The notes below the pieces were generated by a model that was not told where the DNA came from, made no database searches, and was given only the letters and a program-made list of their open reading frames with translations. Position numbers and translations under genes: made by a program. From Flavobacteriaceae bacterium UBA2540 (GTDB lineage Bacteria; Bacteroidota; Bacteroidia; Flavobacteriales; Flavobacteriaceae), in NCBI GenBank assembly GCA_002340765.1, contig DDMS01000046.1, positions 1-39,537 of the forward strand: a stretch of DNA of 39,537 nt. Direction: 5' to 3'. This document shows positions 32,774 to 39,537 of this stretch, in pieces; the first letter of the stretch is position 1, and each line of letters opens with the position of its first letter.

Positions 32774-33799
32774 ATGAGAGCTTTAAAATATTTTTCAATA
32801 CTAATTTTGCCTTTTGTAGTATGGATTTCTTTCACAAATAAAGGCTGGATGACGCATTTACCAGCGATTGTTTTTTTCGGATTTGTGCCTCTTTTGGAGT
32901 TTTTTATTAGCCCAAATAAAAATAATTTCACCAAAGAAGAAGAGCAAAAAGAAAAAGAAAATAAATTATATACCTATCTTTTATACCTAACTTTACCTAT
33001 TCAAATTGGGTTTTTAATCTTCTTTTTTTATGTCATTCAACAACCATTAATGACGTCAGAATTGTTTGGTAGAATTTTTGGAATGGGCATTATGTGTGGT
33101 GTTATCGGCATCAATGTTGGGCATGAATTGGGTCACAGAAACAATCGTTTTGACGAATTTATTGGTGAGTTTTTATTATTGACGTCACTCAATACACACT
33201 TTTTACCTTATCATAATGGAGGTCATCATTTCAATGTAGCAACTCCTGAAGATGCAGCAACTGCAAGAAAAAACGAACTTTTATATACTTTTTGGATTCG
33301 CTCTCATTTTTCAAGTTATGCCGAAGCATGGAAATTGGAAAACAACAGAATGCGTCAAGAAAATCTTCATTGGTTGCATCCTCAAAACAGAATGGTGATT
33401 TACACCATTTGCAATTTTTTGCTGCTTTTATTGATTTTTTTAGTTTTTGGAAAATTTGTGATGTTGTGTTTTATTGGAGCTTCAGTTTCAGGAATTATTT
33501 TATTAGAAACTGTCAACTATATTGAACATTACGGAATGTTGAGAACTAAAAATGAGCATGGAAGTTATGAAAAAGTAAAAAGAAATCACTCTTGGAATTC
33601 TGATCATCAAATTGGACAAATTTTATTATTTAATTTATCACGACATTCAGACCATCATTATAATGGCAGCAAGCATTATCAATTGTTGAAAACTTTCCCA
33701 GAAAGTCCGCAAATGCCAACAGGTTATCCAGGAATGATGTTGTTATCGATTTTTCCTCCTTTATGGTTTTGGGTGATGAATAAAAGAATTAGCAATTAG
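32774..33799 (+). CDS. AlkB-type alkane 1-monooxygenase (membrane diiron hydroxylase)
   Basis: A 341-residue integral membrane diiron enzyme of the alkane hydroxylase family (not the DNA-repair AlkB). Four helical stretches are visible before about residue 115. The histidine motifs match the family: NVGHELGHRNNRF, LPYHNGGHHFNVATPEDAATARKNE, NYIEHYG and LSRHSDHHYNGSKHYQLL. Characterised members hydroxylate terminal carbons of medium-chain alkanes using rubredoxin as electron donor; no rubredoxin gene is in the window. Marine flavobacterial members may act on other aliphatic substrates. The ATG at 32774 is preferred to a TTG two codons earlier. It lies 31 nt after the pseudouridine synthase. 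Confidence 0.9.
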   Translation: MRALKYFSILILPFVVWISFTNKGWMTHLPAIVFFGFVPLLEFFISPNKNNFTKEEEQKEKENKLYTYLLYLTLPIQIGFLIFFFYVIQQPLMTSELFGRIFGMGIMCGVIGINVGHELGHRNNRFDEFIGEFLLLTSLNTHFLPYHNGGHHFNVATPEDAATARKNELLYTFWIRSHFSSYAEAWKLENNRMRQENLHWLHPQNRMVIYTICNFLLLLLIFLVFGKFVMLCFIGASVSGIILLETVNYIEHYGMLRTKNEHGSYEKVKRNHSWNSDHQIGQILLFNLSRHSDHHYNGSKHYQLLKTFPESPQMPTGYPGMMLLSIFPPLWFWVMNKRISN

Positions 33800-33820
33800 T
33801 CTCCTGCGATTAGCCATTAG
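33788..33820 (+). repeat. Short direct repeat ATTAGCNATTAG at the end of the alkane hydroxylase gene
   Basis: ATTAGCAATTAG (33788-33799, containing the stop codon) is repeated as ATTAGCCATTAG (33809-33820) after a 9-nt gap. It may simply be local slippage; no mobile element is attached. Confidence 0.4.
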
Positions 33821-33849
33821 AAAAAATATTGAATAAATAATAAAAAACC

Positions 33850-34587
33850 ATGAATCAAGAAAAAACAGTATCTGAAGCAATTAATTTTAGACGTTCTGTA
33901 AGAGTGTATGATGCAGAAAAACCGATAGATAAACACGTTGTTAGGAAATGTTTAGAACAAGCAAGTTTGGCGCCAAATAGCAGTAATATGCAATTGTGGG
34001 AATTTTATCACATCACTTCCAAAGACATAATTACTCAGATTATCCCTTTTTGTTTTAACCAAAATGCAGCGAAAACAGCTCAACAACTAGTTGTCTTCGT
34101 AACTCGAAAAGATTTATGGAAAAAACGAGCTGCAGCAAATTTGGGTTTTCTTGATAAAAATTTCGGCGAAAATAATCCAAAATCTAAAGAAAGAAATAGA
34201 GAAAAAGTAGCCAGAAATTATTATGGAAAACTTATCCCTTTTACTTACACTGATTTCTTTGGAATTTTAGGATGTTTAAAATACATCATTTTTTCAATTG
34301 TTGGAATTTTCAGACCTATTTACAGAGAAGTTCGTAACAGTGACATGCGAATTGTAGCACACAAAACCTGTGGTTTGGCGGCTCAAAATTTTATGATTTC
34401 AATGGCTGCAGTGGACTATGACACTTGTCCAATGGAAGGTTCTGATACTTGGCGCGTGAAAAATGTTTTGGGATTGCCTTTTGGCGCAGAAATTAATATG
34501 ATTGTTTCATGCGGAATCAGAAAACTTGAAGGCGTTTATGGTGAGCGCTTTCGGATTCCGTTTGAGGAAGTTTATAAAGAGGTGTGA
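33850..34587 (+). CDS. Nitroreductase family flavoprotein
   Basis: A 245-residue FMN-binding nitroreductase-like protein. The N-terminal block AINFRRSVRVYDAEKPI holds the FMN-phosphate-binding Arg residues, followed by CLEQASLAPNSSNMQLWEF (flavin ring contacts) and a C-terminal glycine/arginine segment (IVSCGIRKLEGVYGERFR). The segment AHKTCGLAAQNFMISMAAVDYDTCPMEG matches the family's helix E/F region. Between them (about 95-160) is a longer insert than in small nitroreductases, containing the hydrophobic stretch LGCLKYIIFSIVGIF, perhaps a membrane-touching or substrate lid. Family members use NAD(P)H to reduce nitroaromatics, quinones or enones; the substrate here is unknown. It follows the hydroxylase by 50 nt on the same strand. 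Confidence 0.87.
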   Translation: MNQEKTVSEAINFRRSVRVYDAEKPIDKHVVRKCLEQASLAPNSSNMQLWEFYHITSKDIITQIIPFCFNQNAAKTAQQLVVFVTRKDLWKKRAAANLGFLDKNFGENNPKSKERNREKVARNYYGKLIPFTYTDFFGILGCLKYIIFSIVGIFRPIYREVRNSDMRIVAHKTCGLAAQNFMISMAAVDYDTCPMEGSDTWRVKNVLGLPFGAEINMIVSCGIRKLEGVYGERFRIPFEEVYKEV

Positions 34588-34699
34588 TGGTAAAAAGATT
34601 TTGGTATTGGATTTGTTTTTTTTAAATTTATGAAAACAAAATTCAGGTATTGAAATTCGAACTAATAGTAACCAAAAACTAAAAATTAAAAACTCAACA

Positions 34700-37081
34700 C
34701 TAATTCTTCCGTTTCAAAACTAACTTCCTTTTTAATGAATTAATTTTTTTTGAGTTTAATTGCATTTTGATAAATTTCCCATCCAAATATAGTTGTGCTT
34801 GGTCTTTGTAATGTTTGCTAAAAACATTGCCTGATTGCCCTGTTGGTAAAATCGATAAACTGTTTTCAACATCCGAAAAATCAATCACACGTCTTGCGGA
34901 AGGTCCTGCAGTGATTTTATAAATCCCTGTGCTATCTAAATTAAAAATTTGATTGTTAATTACCTCATTTCCACCAATTGTTTTGAACGGGCCAACATTG
35001 AAAAACTTGCGCAACAAAACACTTGTTTTTCCAATTGGATGTTCGTGTTCAACAGAAACGACTCTTTCCCAAGTCCAGTTTTTAACATCTCCTCCTAACT
35101 GATTTTGTAAAAAAGAAAATGCCTTTTTAAACGATTTTTCAATGATTTCTTTTTTGGTTTCGGTATTATTTTTAGTAGAAATATCATCCCACCAAACCGA
35201 ATTTTGACGGATTATTTGTGAAGGTAATACCTGATCTTGTAATTGAGAATTGATGAACAATTCAAAACTATCTCCCAATTCGTCTTTATAAGTCGACACT
35301 AAAAATTCATACAAAAATCGATTGTAAATCGTCGGCGCAACTGCCCCTTTTAAATAATTTCCATCCCAATTTTCTAAAATTGAAATCGCTTTTTTTTCCG
35401 AAGCAGAAAAAGAAGAAGTATTCATACCCATCAATAAATTTTTACTGATTTCAGAAACTGTTGAAGAAGTTACATCATAAATCATTTTGGCAACATTGTC
35501 TTTCGTGAAATCGTTTTTTGCATCCAATAATTCTATAATTCTTTTTGCCCTGTCTAGAGGTTGATAATAGCCAGGATATAATTTTCCTCTTACAGAATCT
35601 AGTTGATTATTAGCAGAATATACATAATTTATTATAGGATTTATAGCTTTCGGATTTTCATCAAATGATAAATATTCCACAATTTCATCTTCTCCTGAAG
35701 CGCCATTCAAGTACATTCTTGATGACAAACCTTCTCTTAATTGATATAATTTTGCAGATGCAAACCACGCAATATTATTTTTTGAATCTCCATACATGAC
35801 ATTCAAACCGGGTGCATGAATTTTTTCTGCAGCTTTTTTAAATTCGAACAAAGATTTTGAGTGACTCATTCCAAAAGCAATATCTAGCGTTTCATTTTCC
35901 AATTGCGTGTAAATCCAGTGCATTGCAATAGGTCTTTTATCTTCAATATGTTCTACCAAACCATTCATGATGGGTCCGTGTTTACTGACTTTTACTGTAA
36001 AAGTAGTATCAGCTGCATCTTTAATTTTGATGGTTTTTTCAATTAAATTGTATTTTTGAAATCCATCTTTGGTTTTGTACTCCAATGAATTTGCAAGATT
36101 GTTTTCTTCGATATAAAAATTTAAATCGTCATTTGCCAACATTGTCAATCCGTAAGCCATTTTTTTGTTATGACCCAACAATGGAAAAGGCATTAACGCA
36201 ATATTAAATCCATAAATTTCAAAATCAGGCGTTTTAATGTGATTTTGATACCAAACTGAAGGTTGTGAAAAACCAATATGTGGATCATTTGCAAAAATAA
36301 CTTTGCCATTTTTTGTTTTTTCAGCGCCAATCACCCAAGAATTACTCCCAATAAAGGTAGAAACTGGCAATGTTTCCATAATATCATTGACAGCTTGCGA
36401 TAAATTAGCTTTTATCGGAGAAACATCCGTTTTTAAAACTGTTAAATTTTCACTGTAAGTGCTCATTAATTCATTAAAGTAGGGTTCTCCTAATTTCTCT
36501 TTGATTTCAGTCAACAAAGGATCTGTTTTGTGAGCAACAGCAAAGCTAAATGCCATATATCCAAAGACATTATACACATCTTTGATGGTATATTTTTCTT
36601 TTTTTACACCTACCAAAGTAAATTCTAAAGGAGATTTTCCATCTTCAATAAATTGGTTGATGCCGTCTAAATATTTTTGCGTCAAAATATACGCTTCAGA
36701 AGTATTATCCAATTTTGAAATTGCTATTTCTGCAGCTTCTTCAATTCCTAATCCACTAAAAAATCGGTCTGTTTTTAACAAGTCTTTTCCGAAAATTTCT
36801 GACAACCTTCCTGGAGCAATTCTACGAATCAATTCCATTTGCCACAAACGCTCTTGTGCATGCAAATATCCTAAAGCAATGTAGGCATCTTTTTGATTGT
36901 TGGCACTGATATGTGGCACTCCATAATCATCAAAATGAACTGTTACTTTCTCCGATAAATTTTTGATTTCAAGTTCACCTTCATATTTTGGTTGCAAATA
37001 TTTTGAATACAACCAAGCACTTACAATGACTAAAATCAGGATTAGACCGATGATTTTTAGAAATTTTTTTACATTTTTCAT
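34700..37081 (-). CDS. Penicillin acylase family (Ntn-hydrolase) protein
   Basis: A 793-residue precursor of the S45 family. An N-terminal hydrophobic segment (IIGLILILVIVSAWLYSKY, about 10-28) gives a signal anchor or signal peptide, so it acts outside the cytoplasm. Residues 40-240 form the A chain (VHFDDYGVPHISANNQKDAYIALGYLHAQERLWQMELIRR). Self-cleavage is expected before Ser246 in IGSNSWVIG, exposing the N-terminal nucleophile Ser of the B chain, which continues with FANDPHIGFSQPSVWYQNH. Family members hydrolyse amide bonds of beta-lactams, acyl-homoserine lactones or related N-acyl compounds; which applies here is unknown. It is divergent from the DegT gene, and no partner gene is adjacent. 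Confidence 0.92.
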   Translation of the reverse strand: MKNVKKFLKIIGLILILVIVSAWLYSKYLQPKYEGELEIKNLSEKVTVHFDDYGVPHISANNQKDAYIALGYLHAQERLWQMELIRRIAPGRLSEIFGKDLLKTDRFFSGLGIEEAAEIAISKLDNTSEAYILTQKYLDGINQFIEDGKSPLEFTLVGVKKEKYTIKDVYNVFGYMAFSFAVAHKTDPLLTEIKEKLGEPYFNELMSTYSENLTVLKTDVSPIKANLSQAVNDIMETLPVSTFIGSNSWVIGAEKTKNGKVIFANDPHIGFSQPSVWYQNHIKTPDFEIYGFNIALMPFPLLGHNKKMAYGLTMLANDDLNFYIEENNLANSLEYKTKDGFQKYNLIEKTIKIKDAADTTFTVKVSKHGPIMNGLVEHIEDKRPIAMHWIYTQLENETLDIAFGMSHSKSLFEFKKAAEKIHAPGLNVMYGDSKNNIAWFASAKLYQLREGLSSRMYLNGASGEDEIVEYLSFDENPKAINPIINYVYSANNQLDSVRGKLYPGYYQPLDRAKRIIELLDAKNDFTKDNVAKMIYDVTSSTVSEISKNLLMGMNTSSFSASEKKAISILENWDGNYLKGAVAPTIYNRFLYEFLVSTYKDELGDSFELFINSQLQDQVLPSQIIRQNSVWWDDISTKNNTETKKEIIEKSFKKAFSFLQNQLGGDVKNWTWERVVSVEHEHPIGKTSVLLRKFFNVGPFKTIGGNEVINNQIFNLDSTGIYKITAGPSARRVIDFSDVENSLSILPTGQSGNVFSKHYKDQAQLYLDGKFIKMQLNSKKINSLKRKLVLKRKN

Positions 37082-37099
37082 TCGGGAAAGTTTTTGAAC

Positions 37100-37133
37100 T
37101 TGCCAAAGATAAAAGATTTATATCGTATTTTTG
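37100..37133. promoter_or_regulatory. Divergent promoter region between the acylase and aminotransferase genes
   Basis: On the plus strand TTG at 37100-37102 and TATTTTTG at 37126-37133 (23-nt spacer) precede the aminotransferase ATG. On the minus strand TATCTTTG (37111 down to 37104) precedes the acylase ATG, without a clear -33 TTG. The two elements overlap, so the genes may compete for polymerase. Confidence 0.45.
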
Positions 37134-37156
37134 AACTTTAAAGAATCTTTACTTTC

Positions 37157-38320
37157 ATGAAAAAAATTCAAATGGTTGACTTGCAAGGGCAATATCAACA
37201 AATCAAAGAAAATGTTGACAATGCTATTAAAGAAGTTTTAAATACTTCTTCGTATATTAATGGACCATTGGTCAAAGGTTTTCAAGAAGATTTAGAAAAA
37301 TACCTGAATGTAAAACATGTTATTCCCTGCGCAAATGGAACAGATGCATTGCAAATAGCCATGATGGGTTTGGGTTTAGAACAAGGTGATGAGGTTATTA
37401 CTGCTGATTTTACTTTTGCGGCGACTGTTGAAGTAATTGCGTTGTTAAAGTTAACACCTGTTTTGGTTGATGTGGATCCAAAAACGTTTAATATTGATAT
37501 TGACTCCATTAAAAAAGCCATCACACCCAAAACAAAAGCGATTGTTCCTGTGCATTTATTTGGACAAGTTGCTAATATGGAAGCTATTTTGAAAATTGCA
37601 AAACAACACAATTTATTAGTTATTGAAGACAATGCACAAGCTATTGGTGCAGATTATACTTTTAAAAATGGCACAAAACAAAAAGCGGGCACTATAGGGA
37701 ATGTAGGAACAACGTCTTTTTTTCCTTCTAAAAATCTTGGCTGTTACGGTGATGGAGGTGCAATTTTCACGAATAATGATGCACTTGCACACACACTTCG
37801 TGGCATTGTAAATCATGGAATGTATGAACGATATTATCATGATGTGGTTGGTGTAAATTCGAGATTAGATTCTGTTCAAGCAGGTGTTTTGAAAGTGAAA
37901 TTGCCTCATTTAGATGATTATTGTAATTCGCGCAGAAATGCAGCACGTTTTTATAATAACACTTTTAAAAATCATCCAGCAATTATTACACCTACAAATC
38001 AATCAAACAACACCAAAAATTGTGGAGAAATCTGTGATTTTTGTGATTGTAATGTGTATCATCAATATACTTTGCAAATCACCAATGGAAAACGTGATGA
38101 ATTACACAAACATTTATTAGCATCAGGAATCCCGAATGCGATTTATTATCCAGTGGCTTTACATGCACAAAAAGCATACCAAGATACTCGTTATCAAGAA
38201 GTTGATTTTCCGGTAACGAACGAATTGGTAAAAACAGTAATTTCATTACCAATGCATACAGAATTGGATGAAGAACAATTGACATTTATCACACAAACCG
38301 TCTTAAATTTCTTATCCTAA
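37157..38320 (+). CDS. DegT/DnrJ/EryC1/StrS sugar aminotransferase with Cys-rich insert
   Basis: A 387-residue fold type I PLP aminotransferase that aminates keto-sugar nucleotides for surface polysaccharide or glycan synthesis. The PLP lysine is Lys192 in TTSFFPSKNLGCYGDGGA. Other blocks are VKHVIPCANGTDALQIAM (phosphate site), DEVITADFTFAATVEVI, VPVHLFGQVANMEAI, VIEDNAQAIGADY (cofactor ring and Asp contacts) and GVNSRLDSVQAGVL. Before the conserved VYHQYTL is a Cys cluster C-x3-C-x2-C-x-C (Cys289, 293, 296, 298; codons 38021-38050) not found in most family members I know. Close homologues such as WbpE and PglE act on UDP-linked sugars; the substrate here is not determined. galE follows after 24 nt, consistent with a nucleotide-sugar operon. 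Confidence 0.92.
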   Translation: MKKIQMVDLQGQYQQIKENVDNAIKEVLNTSSYINGPLVKGFQEDLEKYLNVKHVIPCANGTDALQIAMMGLGLEQGDEVITADFTFAATVEVIALLKLTPVLVDVDPKTFNIDIDSIKKAITPKTKAIVPVHLFGQVANMEAILKIAKQHNLLVIEDNAQAIGADYTFKNGTKQKAGTIGNVGTTSFFPSKNLGCYGDGGAIFTNNDALAHTLRGIVNHGMYERYYHDVVGVNSRLDSVQAGVLKVKLPHLDDYCNSRRNAARFYNNTFKNHPAIITPTNQSNNTKNCGEICDFCDCNVYHQYTLQITNGKRDELHKHLLASGIPNAIYYPVALHAQKAYQDTRYQEVDFPVTNELVKTVISLPMHTELDEEQLTFITQTVLNFLS

Positions 38321-38344
38321 TTTATAAACAATCAACCAAATCAA

Positions 38345-39355
38345 ATGAAAAAAATTTTAGTGACAGGAGGCTTGGGGTTCATTGGGTCTCACACAGTGGT
38401 AGAATTACAAAACGAGGGTTTTGAAGTTGTTATTATTGATGATTTATCAAATACCACTCTTTCAGTCTTAGAGAGTATTACAGAAATTACCGGAAAGAAA
38501 CCTGAATTTCATCAAATGGATACTCGCAAAAAAGAAGATTTAAAAACCTTGTTTGATATCCATAAAATTGACGGAGTTATACATTTTGCTGCTTTTAAAG
38601 CTGTGGGCGAAAGTATGGGAAAACCTTTAGATTACTATGAAAACAATCTAAGTTCATTGATTTACTTGTTGCAAGAAATGAGAGATCGAAACTTAGACAA
38701 CTTTATTTTCTCTTCTTCTTGTACGGTTTATGGTCAAGCAGACGAATTACCAATTACTGAAAAAGCGCCTATAAAAGCAGCAGAATCTGTGTATGGAAAC
38801 ACCAAACAAATTGGCGAAGAAATTATAAGAGATGCTAGTAATGCACATAAAATCAATGCAATAGCATTGCGTTATTTCAATCCAATTGGAGCGCATTCTA
38901 CCGTTAAAATTGGTGAATTGCCATTTGGAGTTCCTCAAAACTTAATTCCTTTTATCACGCAAACTGCTGCGGGAATTCGCAAAGAATTGTCTGTTTTTGG
39001 GGATGATTACCCAACCATCGATGGAACAGCTGTTAGGGATTATATTCACGTAGTTGACTTGGCAAAAGCACACATTGCTGCTTTAAAACGTTTGATGGAA
39101 AAAAGAAACAAAGCTTCTTTTGAATATTTCAATATTGGAACAGGGAAAGGAAGCTCGGTGTTGGAAGTCATTAATACTTTCGAAAAAGTGAACAATCTAA
39201 AACTGAATTATAAAATTGTTGCAAGACGAGAAGGTGATGTTACAGCTGCTTTTGCAGATACCACTATTGCTAATCAAGAACTAAACTGGAAAACTGAAAA
39301 AACCCTTGAAGAAGCATTAGAATCTGCTTGGAAATGGCAGTTGAAACAGGGATAG
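38345..39355 (+). CDS. galE: UDP-glucose 4-epimerase GalE
   Basis: A 336-residue extended short-chain dehydrogenase that interconverts UDP-glucose and UDP-galactose (possibly also the N-acetyl forms). The NAD-binding glycine motif is VTGGLGFIGSH near the N terminus, the NNLSSLIYLL region follows, then FSSSCTVYGQ with the catalytic Ser/Thr and the YxxxK pair Tyr150-Lys154 (VYGNTKQ). The sugar-binding ALRYFNPIGAH and GTAVRDYIHVVDLAKAH segments are typical of GalE. Length is normal. It probably shares a transcript with the upstream aminotransferase (24-nt gap), linking both to sugar-nucleotide supply for surface glycans. Confidence 0.95.
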   Translation: MKKILVTGGLGFIGSHTVVELQNEGFEVVIIDDLSNTTLSVLESITEITGKKPEFHQMDTRKKEDLKTLFDIHKIDGVIHFAAFKAVGESMGKPLDYYENNLSSLIYLLQEMRDRNLDNFIFSSSCTVYGQADELPITEKAPIKAAESVYGNTKQIGEEIIRDASNAHKINAIALRYFNPIGAHSTVKIGELPFGVPQNLIPFITQTAAGIRKELSVFGDDYPTIDGTAVRDYIHVVDLAKAHIAALKRLMEKRNKASFEYFNIGTGKGSSVLEVINTFEKVNNLKLNYKIVARREGDVTAAFADTTIANQELNWKTEKTLEEALESAWKWQLKQG

Positions 39356-39537
39356 TTTTTAAATGTTTGCTGGCTATTTTCAGTTTCAAAAAATAATAAG
39401 TTAAATATCAAAAACCGTGAAATGTATAAAAATATATGTGAGTGATTTTGCGCAAAATTTTTTCTAACTTTATGGTATATTTTCTTAAACAAAGTTCAAA
39501 AATTATAATTAAAAAAATAACTATTTTTAGTTTATGC
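39356..39537. other. Non-coding end of the window
   Basis: A/T-rich and without a recognisable gene. An ATG at 39534-39536, 9 nt after a TATTTTTA stretch, could be the start of a next plus-strand gene cut off by the window edge; this cannot be judged from one codon. No clear terminator for galE is seen. Confidence 0.3.

Overview
This window is a low-GC stretch of chromosome from a member of the Bacteroidota, most likely a marine Flavobacteriaceae (Polaribacter/Tenacibaculum-like; the genus is inference). Clues are the recurring TAnnTTTG -7 promoter boxes with an upstream TTG, the lack of Shine-Dalgarno sequences, short A/T-rich spacers, and flavobacterial families (DUF2911, DUF3667, a long FtsZ, LysRS with a C-terminal extension, a FeoB-associated Cys-rich peptide). 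Almost everything is chromosomal core. I see no prophage, insertion sequence, integron or CRISPR array.

Layout. Positions 1-3159 carry the end of a SCO-type copper chaperone gene and a ferrous-iron uptake operon (feoA, feoB, a 38-aa Cys-rich membrane peptide) behind a promoter with a perfect palindromic operator. A secreted DUF2911 protein follows. Positions 3850-5400 contain no intact gene: they hold a badly decayed alpha/beta-hydrolase pseudogene and several hairpins, ending at a tRNA-Leu(TAG). Positions 5612-14877 hold an M20 peptidase, a cyclophilin-type lipoprotein, a candidate small structured RNA, lysS, an Xre/RES toxin-antitoxin pair, a DUF3667 membrane protein, rsmG, a fatty-acid desaturase and an aminotransferase.

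Positions 14999-30430 (minus strand) are a complete division and cell-wall cluster: mraZ-rsmH-ftsL-ftsI-murE-mraY-murD-ftsW-murG-murC-ftsQ-ftsA-ftsZ. Genes overlap or lie a few bases apart, consistent with one long transcript. It makes UDP-MurNAc-pentapeptide (MurC, MurD, MurE), carries it to lipid I/II (MraY, MurG), polymerises and cross-links it (FtsW, FtsI) and builds the Z ring (FtsZ, FtsA, FtsQ, FtsL). Three 10-bp-spaced boxes upstream of mraZ look like the MraZ autoregulatory site. Several genes here use non-ATG starts, and murE appears to need a CTG start.

Positions 30632-39355 carry an alpha/beta hydrolase, engB, an RluA-type pseudouridine synthase, an AlkB-type membrane hydroxylase, a nitroreductase, a penicillin-acylase-family enzyme, a DegT-type sugar aminotransferase with an unusual Cys cluster, and galE.

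I found no convincing unknown multi-gene system. The best candidate for something undescribed is the roughly 110-nt RNA at 7858-7966 (minus), which has its own promoter, four successive hairpins and a terminator-like 3' end. Next are the murE start, the Cys-rich insert in the DegT protein, and the operator/hairpin arrangement ahead of feoAB.
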